Origin: a virus
Length of the DNA: 64,000 nucleotides
Virus record (IMG/VR): IMGVR_UViG_3300008267_000014
Span: 1 to 64,000 of that record
Strand: one strand, 5' to 3'
Numbering within the stretch: the stretch's first letter is position 1; each line of letters starts with the position of its first letter. The position numbers and the translations under genes were made by a program. The notes beneath the pieces are model-generated. The model had not been told where the DNA came from, ran no database searches, and was given only the letters and a program-made list of their open reading frames with translations. Of the stretch, positions 18,082 to 26,725 are shown in pieces.

Positions 18082-18123
18082 AACTTGTCCACTTATAGAG
18101 ATATAATGGACAAGTTTTTTTTT
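18082..18123 (+). terminator. Rho-independent terminator closing the tail unit
   Basis: AACTTGTCCA (18082-18091) pairs perfectly with TGGACAAGTT (18107-18116) across a 15-nt loop and runs into an unbroken T-tract. It lies between the last upstream tail gene and the promoter of the replication module. Confidence 0.85.
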
Positions 18124-18133
18124 ACCCTAAAAT

Positions 18134-18162
18134 TTGACAAATTCATATTACTAACCTATAAT
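18134..18162 (+). promoter_or_regulatory. Consensus sigma70-type promoter for the replication module
   Basis: TTGACA (18134-18139) and TATAAT (18157-18162) are both perfect and exactly 17 nt apart. They start 11 nt after the terminator and end 29 nt before the SSB start codon. The same stretch contains TTTG (18133-18136), so it also partly resembles the Bacteroidota TTTG/TAnnTTTG form. Likely early or middle expression by host polymerase. Confidence 0.65.
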
Positions 18163-18191
18163 TTATATAAACAATTAAACTTAAAATATAT

Positions 18192-19037
18192 ATGGCGACA
18201 ACATTAGATGCGGTATTAGCACAGTACGAAAAATCACAACAAGGAAGTTCAAACAGTACTTCTAAAATGTCTCAAGATGAGAGAATGAAGAAGTATTTCG
18301 CGGCTCTTTTAAAAGACAATGAAAAACAAGGTCAAAAAAGATTAAGAATCTTACCTACTAAAGACGGGTCTTCACCCTTTAAAGAAGTTTTCTTCCATGA
18401 AGTACAAGTGGATGGTAAATGGGTTAAATTATATGACCCCGGAGTTAATTCAAATGAACGTTCACCTTTAAATGAAGTGTATGAAGAATTAATGTTGGCT
18501 GGTGATAAAGAACTAGCTAGAAGTTATAAATCAAGGAAATTTTACATCGTTAAGGTTATTGACCGAGATAACGAACAAGACGGACCTAAATTTTGGCGTT
18601 TTAAACACAATTATAAAAATGAAGGTATTTTAGATAAAATCATCCCTATTTGGAGAGCTAAAGGTGATATTACAGATGCTGAAAAAGGTCGTGATATTAT
18701 CCTTGAAATGACTAAAGCTAAGACACCTAAAGGTTTATCTTATACAGTTATTCAAACTGTTATGTATGATGACCCATCTACATTACATGAAGATAAAGAA
18801 ACTTACGATTCTTGGGTAAATGATGAATTAACTTGGGAAGATGTTTATTCTAAAAAACCTGTTGAATATTTAGAAGCTATTGCTAGAGGAGAAACTCCAA
18901 GATGGAATACTGAGTTAGGTAAATATGTTTACGGTGATTCAACTTCATCTGAAGAAAGTTTTGGTGGGTCAAAAACAACTAATAAAATAACTGACCCTCA
19001 AATTAATAACGAGCCTGATGAAGATTTACCATTTTAA
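18192..19037 (+). CDS. Single-stranded DNA-binding protein (T4 gp32-like), zinc-free
   Basis: A 281-aa protein with gp32-type organisation: a basic N-terminal arm, a core around 'GQKRLRILPTKDG' to 'YTVIQTVMYDD', and an acidic, flexible tail. T4 gp32 (301 aa) coats single-stranded DNA in replication and recombination and binds zinc through a His and three Cys. The matching region here ('SPLNEVYEELMLAGDKELARSY...KFYIVKVID') has no Cys, and the whole protein is Cys-free. The tail ends DEDLPF, like the peptide at the tip of bacterial SSB (DDDIPF), rather than the T4 tail. First gene after a consensus promoter and upstream of a UvsX-like recombinase, as expected for a replication and recombination unit. 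Confidence 0.75.
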   Translation: MATTLDAVLAQYEKSQQGSSNSTSKMSQDERMKKYFAALLKDNEKQGQKRLRILPTKDGSSPFKEVFFHEVQVDGKWVKLYDPGVNSNERSPLNEVYEELMLAGDKELARSYKSRKFYIVKVIDRDNEQDGPKFWRFKHNYKNEGILDKIIPIWRAKGDITDAEKGRDIILEMTKAKTPKGLSYTVIQTVMYDDPSTLHEDKETYDSWVNDELTWEDVYSKKPVEYLEAIARGETPRWNTELGKYVYGDSTSSEESFGGSKTTNKITDPQINNEPDEDLPF

Positions 19038-19054
19038 TAAATAATTTTTTTTTT

Positions 19055-19090
19055 AAAAGGTACTAATTGATTAAGTTAGTACCTTTTATT
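19055..19090 (+). terminator. Hairpin terminator after SSB
   Basis: AAAAGGTACTAA (19055-19066) pairs perfectly with TTAGTACCTTTT (19076-19087) around a 9-nt loop, followed by ATTATTATT. A T-run also precedes it on the other side. It probably limits or attenuates read-through from SSB to downstream genes, giving more SSB than recombinase. Confidence 0.7.
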
Positions 19091-19121
19091 ATTATTAATT
19101 AAACTTTAAAACGTAAACAAA

Positions 19122-19346
19122 ATGACAAACGAACATAAAATAAGATTAAAAATGTATGATGCTTTATGTGTAAAATATGAAGCTCAAATCTTAGAATACG
19201 AAGCATCATTAATGGTTTATTTTTCTTCACCTGTTGGTATTGGAGAACATCCTCAACATATTGAAGAAATGGACAAATTAGTTGAAAAAATAGCAAATGC
19301 TAAAGATAAATTAGAAACTATTAAAGAATTTTATAAATACAATTAA
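19122..19346 (+). CDS. Small helical hypothetical protein
   Basis: A 74-aa protein, unrecognised, predicted to be mostly helical and probably a short coiled-coil dimer ('KIRLKMYDALCVKYEAQILEY', then 'EEMDKLVEKIANAKDKLETIKEFYKY'). It lies between SSB and the UvsX-like gene and ends 1 nt before the latter's ATG, so it is probably translated with it. The position suggests a replication or recombination accessory role, unproven. Confidence 0.6.
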   Translation: MTNEHKIRLKMYDALCVKYEAQILEYEASLMVYFSSPVGIGEHPQHIEEMDKLVEKIANAKDKLETIKEFYKYN

Positions 19347-19347
19347 T

Positions 19348-20352
19348 ATGGCAATTAAGAAAAAAGACATTAGTTTAGAATCGATTAAGAATAAATTCTC
19401 AACTAAAACTAAATATAAACCTGAAAGTTTTTACAATTGTGGTGAAGCGTTTATGGACGCTTGTGGTTTACCAGGGCCTATTAAAGGACATATTAATATG
19501 TTTCTTGGACATTCGAATTCTTCTAAAACGACCGCTATGATATTAGCGGCTGTTGATGCACAAAGACAAGGTGACTTACCTGTGTTTATTATTACTGAAA
19601 GAAAGTGGAATTGGGAACATGCCGTTGAATTAGGTTTAGATGCTACCCAAAATGAAAATGGTGAATGGGACGGACATTTTATTTTTAACGATAGTTTTGA
19701 TTATATTGAACAAGCAACTGATTTCATTAATCAAATTTTAGATGCTCAAGAAAGTGGTGATATTCCGTATAACGTACAATTTTTATGGGATTCTGTAGGT
19801 TCTATACCATGTAAAATGACTTATGATGGTAAAGGTGGTAAACAACATAATGCTGCGACATTTGCTGATAAAATTGGAATGGGTATTTCAGCTAGAATAT
19901 CTAAGACAAAAAAAGAAGATGTACCATATTATGCAACTATGGTAGTAATTAATCAACCATGGGTTGAATTACCTGATAATCCTTTTGGTCAACCTGAAAT
20001 TAAAGCTAAAGGTGGTGAGGCGTTATGGTTATCATCCGCATTAGTATTCTTATTTGGTAATCAAAAGAAAGCGGGTATTAATCATATTACAGCTACTAAA
20101 AATAATAGAACTGTTGTTTATGCAACAAGAACTAAAATTTCAATATTGAAAAATCACGTTAATGGTTTATCATATAAAGATGGTAAAATATTGGCAGTTC
20201 CCCAAGGATATATTAAAGACGATAAAGGAGCGATTGAAAAATATAAAAAAGAATATTCTGAATATTGGAATAAAAAATTAGGTGGTGAAGGTGACTTTAA
20301 ACTTAGTGAAGTTTTCATTCCTAATACGGATGAAGAAGAAATAGAGAACTGA
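19348..20352 (+). CDS. UvsX/RecA-like recombinase
   Basis: A 334-aa RecA-fold ATPase. Walker A is at residues 54-62 (GHSNSSKTT), matching the UvsX style of GPSKSFKS more than RecA. 'VFIITERKWNWEHA' sits where the catalytic Glu region is expected, and Walker B is 'VQFLWDS' at 143-149. UvsX forms filaments on SSB-coated single strands and catalyses strand exchange, and the gp32-like SSB gene lies just upstream. It is shorter than T4 UvsX (391 aa), with an acidic C-terminus ('NTDEEEIEN'). A related RecA-fold phage ATPase is possible, but the module context favours UvsX. Confidence 0.75.
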   Translation: MAIKKKDISLESIKNKFSTKTKYKPESFYNCGEAFMDACGLPGPIKGHINMFLGHSNSSKTTAMILAAVDAQRQGDLPVFIITERKWNWEHAVELGLDATQNENGEWDGHFIFNDSFDYIEQATDFINQILDAQESGDIPYNVQFLWDSVGSIPCKMTYDGKGGKQHNAATFADKIGMGISARISKTKKEDVPYYATMVVINQPWVELPDNPFGQPEIKAKGGEALWLSSALVFLFGNQKKAGINHITATKNNRTVVYATRTKISILKNHVNGLSYKDGKILAVPQGYIKDDKGAIEKYKKEYSEYWNKKLGGEGDFKLSEVFIPNTDEEEIEN

Positions 20353-20377
20353 TTGTGTAACTTTTAAATAAAATTTA

Positions 20378-21379
20378 ATGACTAAAACCTTATTGGTTGA
20401 TGGTAACAACCTAATTAAAATTGGTTTTCACGGAGTGAAGGATTTCTTTCACTCCGGAAAACATGTAGGTGGGGTGTGGCACTTTTTAAACACACTTAGA
20501 CGTTTTATTGACGTTGAAAATTTCGATAAAGTTTTAGTTTTTTGGGATGGTGAAGACAATTCATCTGCTCGCAAAATATTATATCCCCAATACAAAGAAA
20601 ATCGTAAGACTTCTTTCGACGTGACCCAAGAAAGTTCTATTAGAGAACAAAAAGAACGTGTTAAACAATACTTAGAAGAGTTGTTCATAAGACAAATTTT
20701 GGTAGATAAGAATGAAGCTGATGATTTAATTGCTTATTATTGTCAAATATCACCTGATGAAGAAAAAACTATATTTTCAGGTGATAGAGATTTAACACAG
20801 TTAATTTCCGAAAATGTTAGAGTTTATTTACCGGATACTAAAAAATATTACGGTTTTGGTGATAAAATCAAATTAAAAGAAATTGAATTACCTCATTATA
20901 ATATTAAAACGTATAAAATTTTAGTTGGTGATAAATCTGATAATATCAATGGTATATACTTTCTTGGTGAAAAAACATTAATTAAGTTATTTCCTGAGAT
21001 ACTTGACCGTGAAGTTAATATTACCGATATTTTAAATAAGGCTGAGTTACTACATAAAGAAGATAAAGACAATAAATTATTACAAAATCTTTTGTCTGGT
21101 AAAACAAAAAGTGGTATATTTGGTGAAGAATTTTTTGAGATTAATGAAAAAATAGTAAATTTGTCTAACCCTTTAATTAACGAAGATGGAAAAAACGTAG
21201 TACATGAGTATTATTCAGAAACACTCGACCCTGATGGGAGAGGTCATAGGAACGTAATCAAAATGATGATGGAAGATGGATTCTTCAAGTTCCTACCAAA
21301 AGGTGATAACGCTTGGATATATTTCCTAACACCTTTTTTAAAATTAACAAGAAAAGAAAAAAGAAAATTTAAAAAGTAA
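20378..21379 (+). CDS. 5'-3' exonuclease / RNase H (T4 Rnh, FEN-1 family)
   Basis: A 333-aa member of the FEN/5'-nuclease family, near the 305 aa of T4 RNase H, which removes RNA primers from lagging-strand fragments. The acidic metal ligands are in the expected order: D8 ('LLVDGNN'), D57 ('VFWDGED'), E113/D115/D116 ('NEADD'), D136/D138 ('SGDRDLTQL') and D185/D188 ('VGDKSDNINGI', the helix-hairpin-helix entry). It lies between the recombinase and an unknown gene upstream of the helicase. A strong RNA hairpin falls within codons 18-27. The start follows AAATTTA without a Shine-Dalgarno sequence. Confidence 0.85.
   Translation: MTKTLLVDGNNLIKIGFHGVKDFFHSGKHVGGVWHFLNTLRRFIDVENFDKVLVFWDGEDNSSARKILYPQYKENRKTSFDVTQESSIREQKERVKQYLEELFIRQILVDKNEADDLIAYYCQISPDEEKTIFSGDRDLTQLISENVRVYLPDTKKYYGFGDKIKLKEIELPHYNIKTYKILVGDKSDNINGIYFLGEKTLIKLFPEILDREVNITDILNKAELLHKEDKDNKLLQNLLSGKTKSGIFGEEFFEINEKIVNLSNPLINEDGKNVVHEYYSETLDPDGRGHRNVIKMMMEDGFFKFLPKGDNAWIYFLTPFLKLTRKEKRKFKK
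20431..20456 (+). promoter_or_regulatory. Strong intragenic hairpin at the start of the 5'-nuclease gene
   Basis: CGGAGTGAAGG (20431-20441) pairs with CTTTCACTCCG (20446-20456), 11 bp with one G-T pair and an ATTT tetraloop, 53 nt inside the gene. It is one of the most stable hairpins in this AT-rich window and uses codons uncommon here (GTG, AAG, CAC, TCC). Possible translation or transcript-stability element. Confidence 0.4.
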
Positions 21380-21386
21380 AAAATTT

Positions 21387-21839
21387 ATGAAAGAACATGA
21401 ATCAACAAAATTGGAGTTTTTAATGATGGTAAACGATAACATTATCGTACAAAGATTTTTCAACATCAGAGAGTTTAACCCTAAAGCTAAAAACTCTATG
21501 GATTTATATGACTTACTTAATGATTTTAAGTATGATTTAGAATACCAATTAAAAATGAAAACGGTAACGTATATGTTAGATAATACCTATGAAATTTCTA
21601 GTAACCCTAACATGTTAGAAACGTCATCAACTAACGGTCCTGAATATTTTAACATTTTTATTAAACAAGGTGATGTGACAATTTGTCATAGACAGATAGA
21701 CGCTAAACCGTACCCACCTAAAGTTAGATACACTGTAGATGTACGCCCACACCTAAAAAACCTTCTTATGAACTTAACTGACATTTTTTCATCTGAAAAT
21801 TTATCTTACGAATATCTTAATGTTAGTTTATCTGCGTAA
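21387..21839 (+). CDS. Hypothetical protein between 5'-nuclease and helicase
   Basis: A 150-aa protein I do not recognise. It has a helical N-terminal half with 'IIVQRFFNIREFN' and 'LYDLLNDFKYDLEYQLK', then a more beta-like second half with 'EYFNIFIKQGDVTICHRQID'. No catalytic motif is obvious. Seven nt separate it from the 5'-nuclease, and the helicase start follows 27 nt later, so it is part of the replication transcript and probably a replication accessory protein. A helicase loader role is conceivable by position only. Confidence 0.6.
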   Translation: MKEHESTKLEFLMMVNDNIIVQRFFNIREFNPKAKNSMDLYDLLNDFKYDLEYQLKMKTVTYMLDNTYEISSNPNMLETSSTNGPEYFNIFIKQGDVTICHRQIDAKPYPPKVRYTVDVRPHLKNLLMNLTDIFSSENLSYEYLNVSLSA

Positions 21840-21847
21840 TATTTATC
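21840..21847 (+). promoter_or_regulatory. TATTTATC octamer before helicase gene
   Basis: TATTTATC ends 19 nt before the helicase ATG at 21867, the same spacing and variant as at the homing endonuclease. It is the only such element in a replication gene gap. It may give extra late expression of helicase and the nrd genes, or be chance. Confidence 0.2.
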
Positions 21848-21866
21848 TTTAAAACAAGAATTAATT

Positions 21867-23252
21867 ATGAGTTCAAGTAAAAATTTCGAATACTTAGGAA
21901 GTAGTTTTCAACTTCAATTACTAAATCAAATAATAGTTGATAAAGAATTCTCAAGGTCAATTATTGACGTTATTGAAGTAAATTATTTTGAAAATAAATA
22001 TTTTAAAATCATCATACAGATGATTCGTGAATATTATTCGAAATATGAACATACACCAACTTTTGATACTTTAGAGCAAATTACCAAGTCAGAATTACAA
22101 CAAGGTACTGCGTCTAAAATGGTTATAGATACTATCAATAAAATAAAAGAAGCTCCTATTGAAGGGAGCTCTTTTGTTCAAGAAAAGGCTATGAAGTTTT
22201 GTAAACAACAAGAGTTACAAAAAGTAATGAATAAAGCTCAAAAGATTATTGATGGTGGTGAGTTTGAAAATTATGATAAAGTAGAACAGTTGGTAAGAAC
22301 TGCATTACAAGTTGGTGAACGAGAAGATGGATTAACTAATGTTTTTTCTAATTTAGATGATGTTTTAGACGAGGATTATAGACATCCTATACCTATGGGT
22401 ATCCCTGGTATAGATAGACTCTTAAAAGGTGGTTTGGCTAAGGGAGAGATAGGTGTTGTATTAGCACCAACAGGTGTCGGTAAGACAACCCTAATGACTA
22501 AAATTACTAACCACGCGTTTAATTTAGGATATAACGTACTTCAATTATTTTTTGAAGATAATCCTAAGATAATTCAAAGAAAACACTTAACTTTGTGGAC
22601 TAAAATACATCCTGATGAATTGACTCTTAAAAAAGAGGATGTGGTAAAGAAAGTTACAGAAATAAAAGAAACCATGCCAAATCAACTAATATTGAAAAAA
22701 TTACCATCTGATAGTATTACGATGTTACAGATTAAAAATCAGATTCGTAAGTTAATTGCTGATGGTATTAAAATTGATATGGTGTCATTAGATTATATTG
22801 ATTGTGTTGTTCCTGAGAGAAATCTTGGGGATGAATGGAAATCAGAAGGTTCGGTTATGAGAGCATTTGAATCTATGTGTCATGAATTGAATTTAGTTGG
22901 ATGGACGGCGACTCAAGGTAATAGAAGTTCTATTTCATCTGAAGTTGTAACGACAGACCAAATGGGTGGGTCAATTAAAAAAGCACAAGTTGGACATGTT
23001 ATTATTTCAGTGGCTAAAACATTACAACAAAAAGAAATGAAATTAGCAACAATTGCGATTACTAAGTCTCGTATTGGTGATGATGGAGTTGTCTTTGAAA
23101 ATTGTAAATTTGATAACGGTATGTTAGAAATTGACACTGATTCTTCGGTGACGTTCTTAGGTCTTGAAGAACAAAATGAAGAAAAACAAAGAAATAAAGT
23201 AAGAGATTTATTAGATAAACGTAAAGAAAGAGAACAAGCTAAACAAAAATAA
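21867..23252 (+). CDS. Replicative DNA helicase (DnaB / T4 gp41 family)
   Basis: A 461-aa hexameric-type helicase, close to T4 gp41 (475 aa). The N-terminal ~150 residues form the helical collar domain. The RecA-like motor follows: '[16 protein letters not shown]' leads into Walker [10 protein letters not shown] (200-208), '[10 protein letters not shown]' carries the catalytic acidic residue, and Walker B 'MVSLDYID' starts at 305. A later '[10 protein letters not shown]' is the H3-like motif. It unwinds the fork 5' to 3' and recruits primase. It is followed after 2 nt by nrdB, linking the fork to dNTP supply as in T4-type phages. The C-terminus is a Lys/Glu/Arg/Gln-rich helix. Confidence 0.9.
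   Translation: MSSSKNFEYLGSSFQLQLLNQIIVDKEFSRSIIDVIEVNYFENKYFKIIIQMIREYYSKYEHTPTFDTLEQITKSELQQGTASKMVIDTINKIKEAPIEGSSFVQEKAMKFCKQQELQKVMNKAQKIIDGGEFENYDKVEQLVRTALQVGEREDGLTNVFSNLDDVLDEDYRHPIPMGIPGIDRLLKGGLAKGEIGVVLAPTGVGKTTLMTKITNHAFNLGYNVLQLFFEDNPKIIQRKHLTLWTKIHPDELTLKKEDVVKKVTEIKETMPNQLILKKLPSDSITMLQIKNQIRKLIADGIKIDMVSLDYIDCVVPERNLGDEWKSEGSVMRAFESMCHELNLVGWTATQGNRSSISSEVVTTDQMGGSIKKAQVGHVIISVAKTLQQKEMKLATIAITKSRIGDDGVVFENCKFDNGMLEIDTDSSVTFLGLEEQNEEKQRNKVRDLLDKRKEREQAKQK
22146..22174 (+). promoter_or_regulatory. Terminator-like hairpin inside the helicase gene
   Basis: AAAG-A-AGCTCC (22146-22156, one bulged A) pairs with GGAGCTCTTT (22165-22174) around an 8-nt loop and is followed by TGTT. 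It lies about 280 nt into the gene. A role as internal attenuator is speculative. Confidence 0.25.
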
Positions 23253-23254
23253 AT

Positions 23255-24202
23255 ATGGAAAAAATATTAAAATCAAATCCAAATCGATTCGTTATATTCC
23301 CAATTGAACATCATGACATTTGGGAATATTATCAAAAACATCAAGCAGCTTTTTGGACGGCTGAAGAAGTTGATTTAACAGATGACATTAGAGATTGGTC
23401 TAATTTGTCTGACAATGAAAAATATTTTATTAAAAATATTTTATCATTCTTTGCGGCATCTGACGGTATAGTTAATGAGAATTTGGCTGAGAATTTTTAT
23501 CGTGAAGTACAATATCCTGAAGCTAAATTCTTTTATGGGTTTCAGTTAGCGATGGAAAATATACATTCATTGATGTATTCTCTATTAATTGATACTTATA
23601 TAAGTGACGGTAAAGAAAAAGACGAATGTTTTAACGCTATTGAAAGATTACCTGCGGTTCAAAAGAAAGCTAGTTGGGCTTTAAATTGGATTAGTAACGC
23701 ATCTTTCCAAGAAAGATTAATAGCATTTGCGGCAGTTGAAGGAATTTTCTTTTCAGGTTCTTTTTGTTCGATATTTTGGTTAAAATCGAGAGGTATTATG
23801 CAAGGGTTATGTAACGCTAATTCTTTAATTTTTAAAGATGAAAACTTACATTGTGACTTCGCAATACACTTATTAAATAACCATTGTGAAGAAAAACCTA
23901 GTGAAGAAAAAATTAAAGAAATTTTACTTTCGGCTTTAGAAATCGAAAAGGAATTTATTACTGAATCTTTACCGGTATCATTAATAGGTATGAACCAAAA
24001 CTTAATGAAACAATATTTGGAATTTGTTGTTGATGGGTTATTGGTTAAATTAAATTGTAAAAAAGTATTTAATGTTGAACAACCATTTAAATTCATGGAA
24101 CAAATTGCAATCGAAACAAAAGGAAACTTTTTCGAGTCAAGAACCATGGAGTATCAAAAAGCAAAACTTAACGAATCAATTACATTTACAGACGAGTTTT
24201 AA
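23255..24202 (+). CDS. nrdB: Class Ia ribonucleotide reductase small subunit (NrdB)
   Basis: A 315-aa R2 protein that makes the tyrosyl radical for dNTP synthesis. All iron and radical residues are visible with E. coli spacing: D40 in 'WTAEEVD', E101 and H104 in 'ENIHSLMY', radical Y108, E162 in 'VEGIFF', E196 and H199 in 'KDENLH' (34 residues between E162 and E196, as between E204 and E238 of E. coli). It is shorter than E. coli NrdB (376 aa), mainly at the C-terminus, which ends '[11 protein letters not shown]', a plausible NrdA-docking tail. It starts 2 nt after the helicase stop and is followed 19 nt later by nrdA. Confidence 0.95.
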   Translation: MEKILKSNPNRFVIFPIEHHDIWEYYQKHQAAFWTAEEVDLTDDIRDWSNLSDNEKYFIKNILSFFAASDGIVNENLAENFYREVQYPEAKFFYGFQLAMENIHSLMYSLLIDTYISDGKEKDECFNAIERLPAVQKKASWALNWISNASFQERLIAFAAVEGIFFSGSFCSIFWLKSRGIMQGLCNANSLIFKDENLHCDFAIHLLNNHCEEKPSEEKIKEILLSALEIEKEFITESLPVSLIGMNQNLMKQYLEFVVDGLLVKLNCKKVFNVEQPFKFMEQIAIETKGNFFESRTMEYQKAKLNESITFTDEF

Positions 24203-24221
24203 TCACTATAATTTAGAAACT

Positions 24222-26639
24222 ATGATGTCATTAAAAATACAAAAACGAAATGGGGAAAGCGTTTCATTTAATCCCCAAAAAATCTATAACCGTATTAAGA
24301 AGGCTGCTAAAGGATTAAATGTTAATTCCGATGAAATATTCATCAAGGTTATTACTTCAATGCCAAACGAAGGTAATATAACAACTAAAGAACTTGATAG
24401 ATTAGTATATGAAATATCTTCTTCATATACGGGAAGTCACCATGATTATTCAAGATTAGCATCATCTATCGCTATTTCTTTATATCATAAAGAAACTATG
24501 GATAGTTTCACTGATACTATGAAATTATTACATAAAGATGGTGTTGTTCATGATAGGTTAATTGAAATTATCACCGCTTACGGTGAAAAAAATATTGATT
24601 CAGTTATTAACCATGATAATGATTATAATTTCGATTATTTTGCATGGGTTGCGTTAAATGAAATGTACTTGTTAAAAACATCAACAGGTAAAGCGATTGA
24701 AAGACCACAACACATGTATATGAGAATAGCCTTGTGGGTGACGGATTCTTTTGAAGAGGCGGTTGATTATTATAAATCATTATCTGAACAACGTATTTCT
24801 AAGGCGACTCCTATTATGATTAATTCAGGAACATTAGTTCCCCAATTAGCGTCTTGTGTTTTACATTATAATGACGGAGATTCAAGACAAGGATTATTAA
24901 ATACTCTTAACGATATTTCAACTTATTCATCAGATGCTGCGGGTATTGGATTATGTATGTCAAATCAAAGAAGTAAGGAAAGTCGTATTAGTACTTCAGG
25001 TGGTTTTGCAGGTGGTTTATTAAAATATTTAAAAATTGTTAACGAATCATTAAGATTTTTTAACCAACAAGGTAGAAGACCTGGTAGTGCTGCGGTTTAT
25101 TTAGAACCTTGGCATAAAGATATTTTCGATTTATTAGATATTAAAAAGAATACGGGTAAAGACGAATTAAGAGCGAGAGATATTTTCACATCACTTTGGC
25201 TTCCTGATAATTTCATGAGAGCGGTTAGAACTAATAATGATTGGTATTTATTCTGTCCTCATGATATTAAAAAAGCGGGTATTAAAGCGTTACAAGAATG
25301 TTTTGGCGATGAATTTGAAGAGAATTATAATAAAGCGGTTAATTTAGGGTTAGGTAAAAAAGTTAAGGCTATGGATATTTGGACTAAAATAATTGAGTCA
25401 CAAATTGAAACAGGTGTACCTTATTTATGTTCTAAAGATAATGCTAATAAAAAGACTAATCATCAGAACATTGGGGTTATCAAACAATCTAATCTTTGTA
25501 ATGAGATTTATCAATACACAGATGAGTCAACAACCGCTATTTGTACCCTATCATCAATCGTTATAAAGAACTTTATTAATGACGGTAAATTCGATTTTAA
25601 TTTATTGTTTAATGAAGTTAGAAAAGTTGTTAGAACTTTAAATAAAGTTATTAATATCAATAGTTATTCTACTGAAAAAGGTAGAAAAGGTGGTTTAGAA
25701 CAAAGAGCGATTGCTATTGGTGTACAAGGATTAGCCGATGTATTCTATATTTTAGATTATATTTTCACATCAGATATGGCTAGAAAATTGAATAAAGATA
25801 TTTTTGAGACAATTTATTTTGCCGCTATTACTGAAAGTTGTTCTTTGTGTAAAGAAGGTAAATATGAACCATATCAATACTTTAATGGTTCACCAATGTC
25901 TAATGGAATATTCCAATTCGATATGTGGGGTTTAAGTAATAATGATTTATCAGGTTTGTGGGATTGGAATTCGTTAAAAGAAGAGGTTAAAAAGTACGGT
26001 GTTTGTAATTCGTTGTTTACGGCTCAAATGCCTGTTGCATCATCAGCTAAAATAACAGGTTCATTTGAAATGACCGAACCCGCACAATCCGCACTATTTA
26101 ATAGACGAGTTGTAGGTGGTGAGATTTTAATCGTAAATAAGTATTTAATTCAAGATTTTGAAAAAATTGGTATTTGGTCTGAAACTTTAAAGAATGATAT
26201 TATATTAAATGATGGCTCAATTCAGAGTATTGATTTTAATAAATATTTGGATATTGAAGACAAAAATTACAATAAAAAAGTCAAAAGAATTGAACATTTA
26301 GTTTCAAAGTATAAAACTATTTGGGAAATCTCTCAAAGAGAGTTGATTGATATGGCATCTGAAAGAGCACCATTTATCGACCAATCACAATCGATGAACA
26401 TTTATATGTCAAATCCGACCTTATCTAAGGTAACATCATCTCATTTCCACGCATGGGAAAAAGGACTAAAAACATTATCTTATTATATTAGAACTAAAGC
26501 TATCTCAACGGGGGCTAAACATTTAGCGGTTGACATTTCTAAAACTGAAATAACAAAACCGACTGAAAAAATAAATAATAATATTATACCACCAAAACCA
26601 TCAACATCCGATTTTGAATGTTTTGGTTGTTCATCATAA
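24222..26639 (+). CDS. nrdA: Class Ia ribonucleotide reductase large subunit (NrdA)
   Basis: An 805-aa catalytic subunit reducing ribonucleoside diphosphates. The frame is open upstream to 24072, but that would overlap nrdB by 131 nt. The ATG at 24222 (or 24225) begins 'MSLKIQKRNGESVSFNPQKI', a typical ATP-cone start, so I chose it. Key residues: C212 in 'LASCVL', 'NLCNE' with thiyl-radical C426, redox partner C441 in 'AICTLSS', and the radical-transfer pair Y754-Y755 in 'KTLSYYIRT'. The C-terminal redox tail is 'ECFGCSS', with a CxxC instead of the longer CxxxxC spacing of E. coli. It works with NrdB to supply dNTPs for phage replication. A terminator follows at once. Confidence 0.95.
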   Translation: MMSLKIQKRNGESVSFNPQKIYNRIKKAAKGLNVNSDEIFIKVITSMPNEGNITTKELDRLVYEISSSYTGSHHDYSRLASSIAISLYHKETMDSFTDTMKLLHKDGVVHDRLIEIITAYGEKNIDSVINHDNDYNFDYFAWVALNEMYLLKTSTGKAIERPQHMYMRIALWVTDSFEEAVDYYKSLSEQRISKATPIMINSGTLVPQLASCVLHYNDGDSRQGLLNTLNDISTYSSDAAGIGLCMSNQRSKESRISTSGGFAGGLLKYLKIVNESLRFFNQQGRRPGSAAVYLEPWHKDIFDLLDIKKNTGKDELRARDIFTSLWLPDNFMRAVRTNNDWYLFCPHDIKKAGIKALQECFGDEFEENYNKAVNLGLGKKVKAMDIWTKIIESQIETGVPYLCSKDNANKKTNHQNIGVIKQSNLCNEIYQYTDESTTAICTLSSIVIKNFINDGKFDFNLLFNEVRKVVRTLNKVININSYSTEKGRKGGLEQRAIAIGVQGLADVFYILDYIFTSDMARKLNKDIFETIYFAAITESCSLCKEGKYEPYQYFNGSPMSNGIFQFDMWGLSNNDLSGLWDWNSLKEEVKKYGVCNSLFTAQMPVASSAKITGSFEMTEPAQSALFNRRVVGGEILIVNKYLIQDFEKIGIWSETLKNDIILNDGSIQSIDFNKYLDIEDKNYNKKVKRIEHLVSKYKTIWEISQRELIDMASERAPFIDQSQSMNIYMSNPTLSKVTSSHFHAWEKGLKTLSYYIRTKAISTGAKHLAVDISKTEITKPTEKINNNIIPPKPSTSDFECFGCSS

Positions 26640-26675
26640 TCCCGACAATAATCCCGACACACTGTCGGGATTTTT
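26637..26675 (+). terminator. Terminator after nrdA with duplicated left arm
   Basis: AATCCCGACA (26650-26659) pairs with TGTCGGGATT (26663-26672) around a 3-nt loop, followed by T-rich sequence. The same left arm (TAATCCCGACA) also occurs at 26637-26647 and overlaps the nrdA stop codon, so two alternative hairpins can form with the single right arm. It separates the replication module from the baseplate wedge genes. Confidence 0.85.
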
Positions 26676-26713
26676 ATTTTTATTATGATACAAAAAAAAT
26701 ATTATTAATATAA

Positions 26714-26721
26714 TATTTATA
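26714..26721 (+). promoter_or_regulatory. TATTTATA element just before the gp25-like gene
   Basis: An exact TATTTATA, but it ends only 4 nt before the ATG at 26726. If it is a -10-like element, the transcript would start at or inside the start codon. It therefore gives a leaderless mRNA or is not the working promoter. Confidence 0.35.
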
Positions 26722-26725
26722 TCAT

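Noticed and set aside
19099-19296. 65-aa minus-strand ORF between SSB and UvsX-like
   Set aside because: It overlaps the better-supported 19122 gene, whose stop is 1 nt from the next start.
24072-24221. Upstream extension of nrdA giving 855 aa
   Set aside because: It would overlap nrdB by 131 nt, and its extra 50 residues look like out-of-frame nrdB. The ATG at 24222 gives a typical NrdA ATP-cone start.
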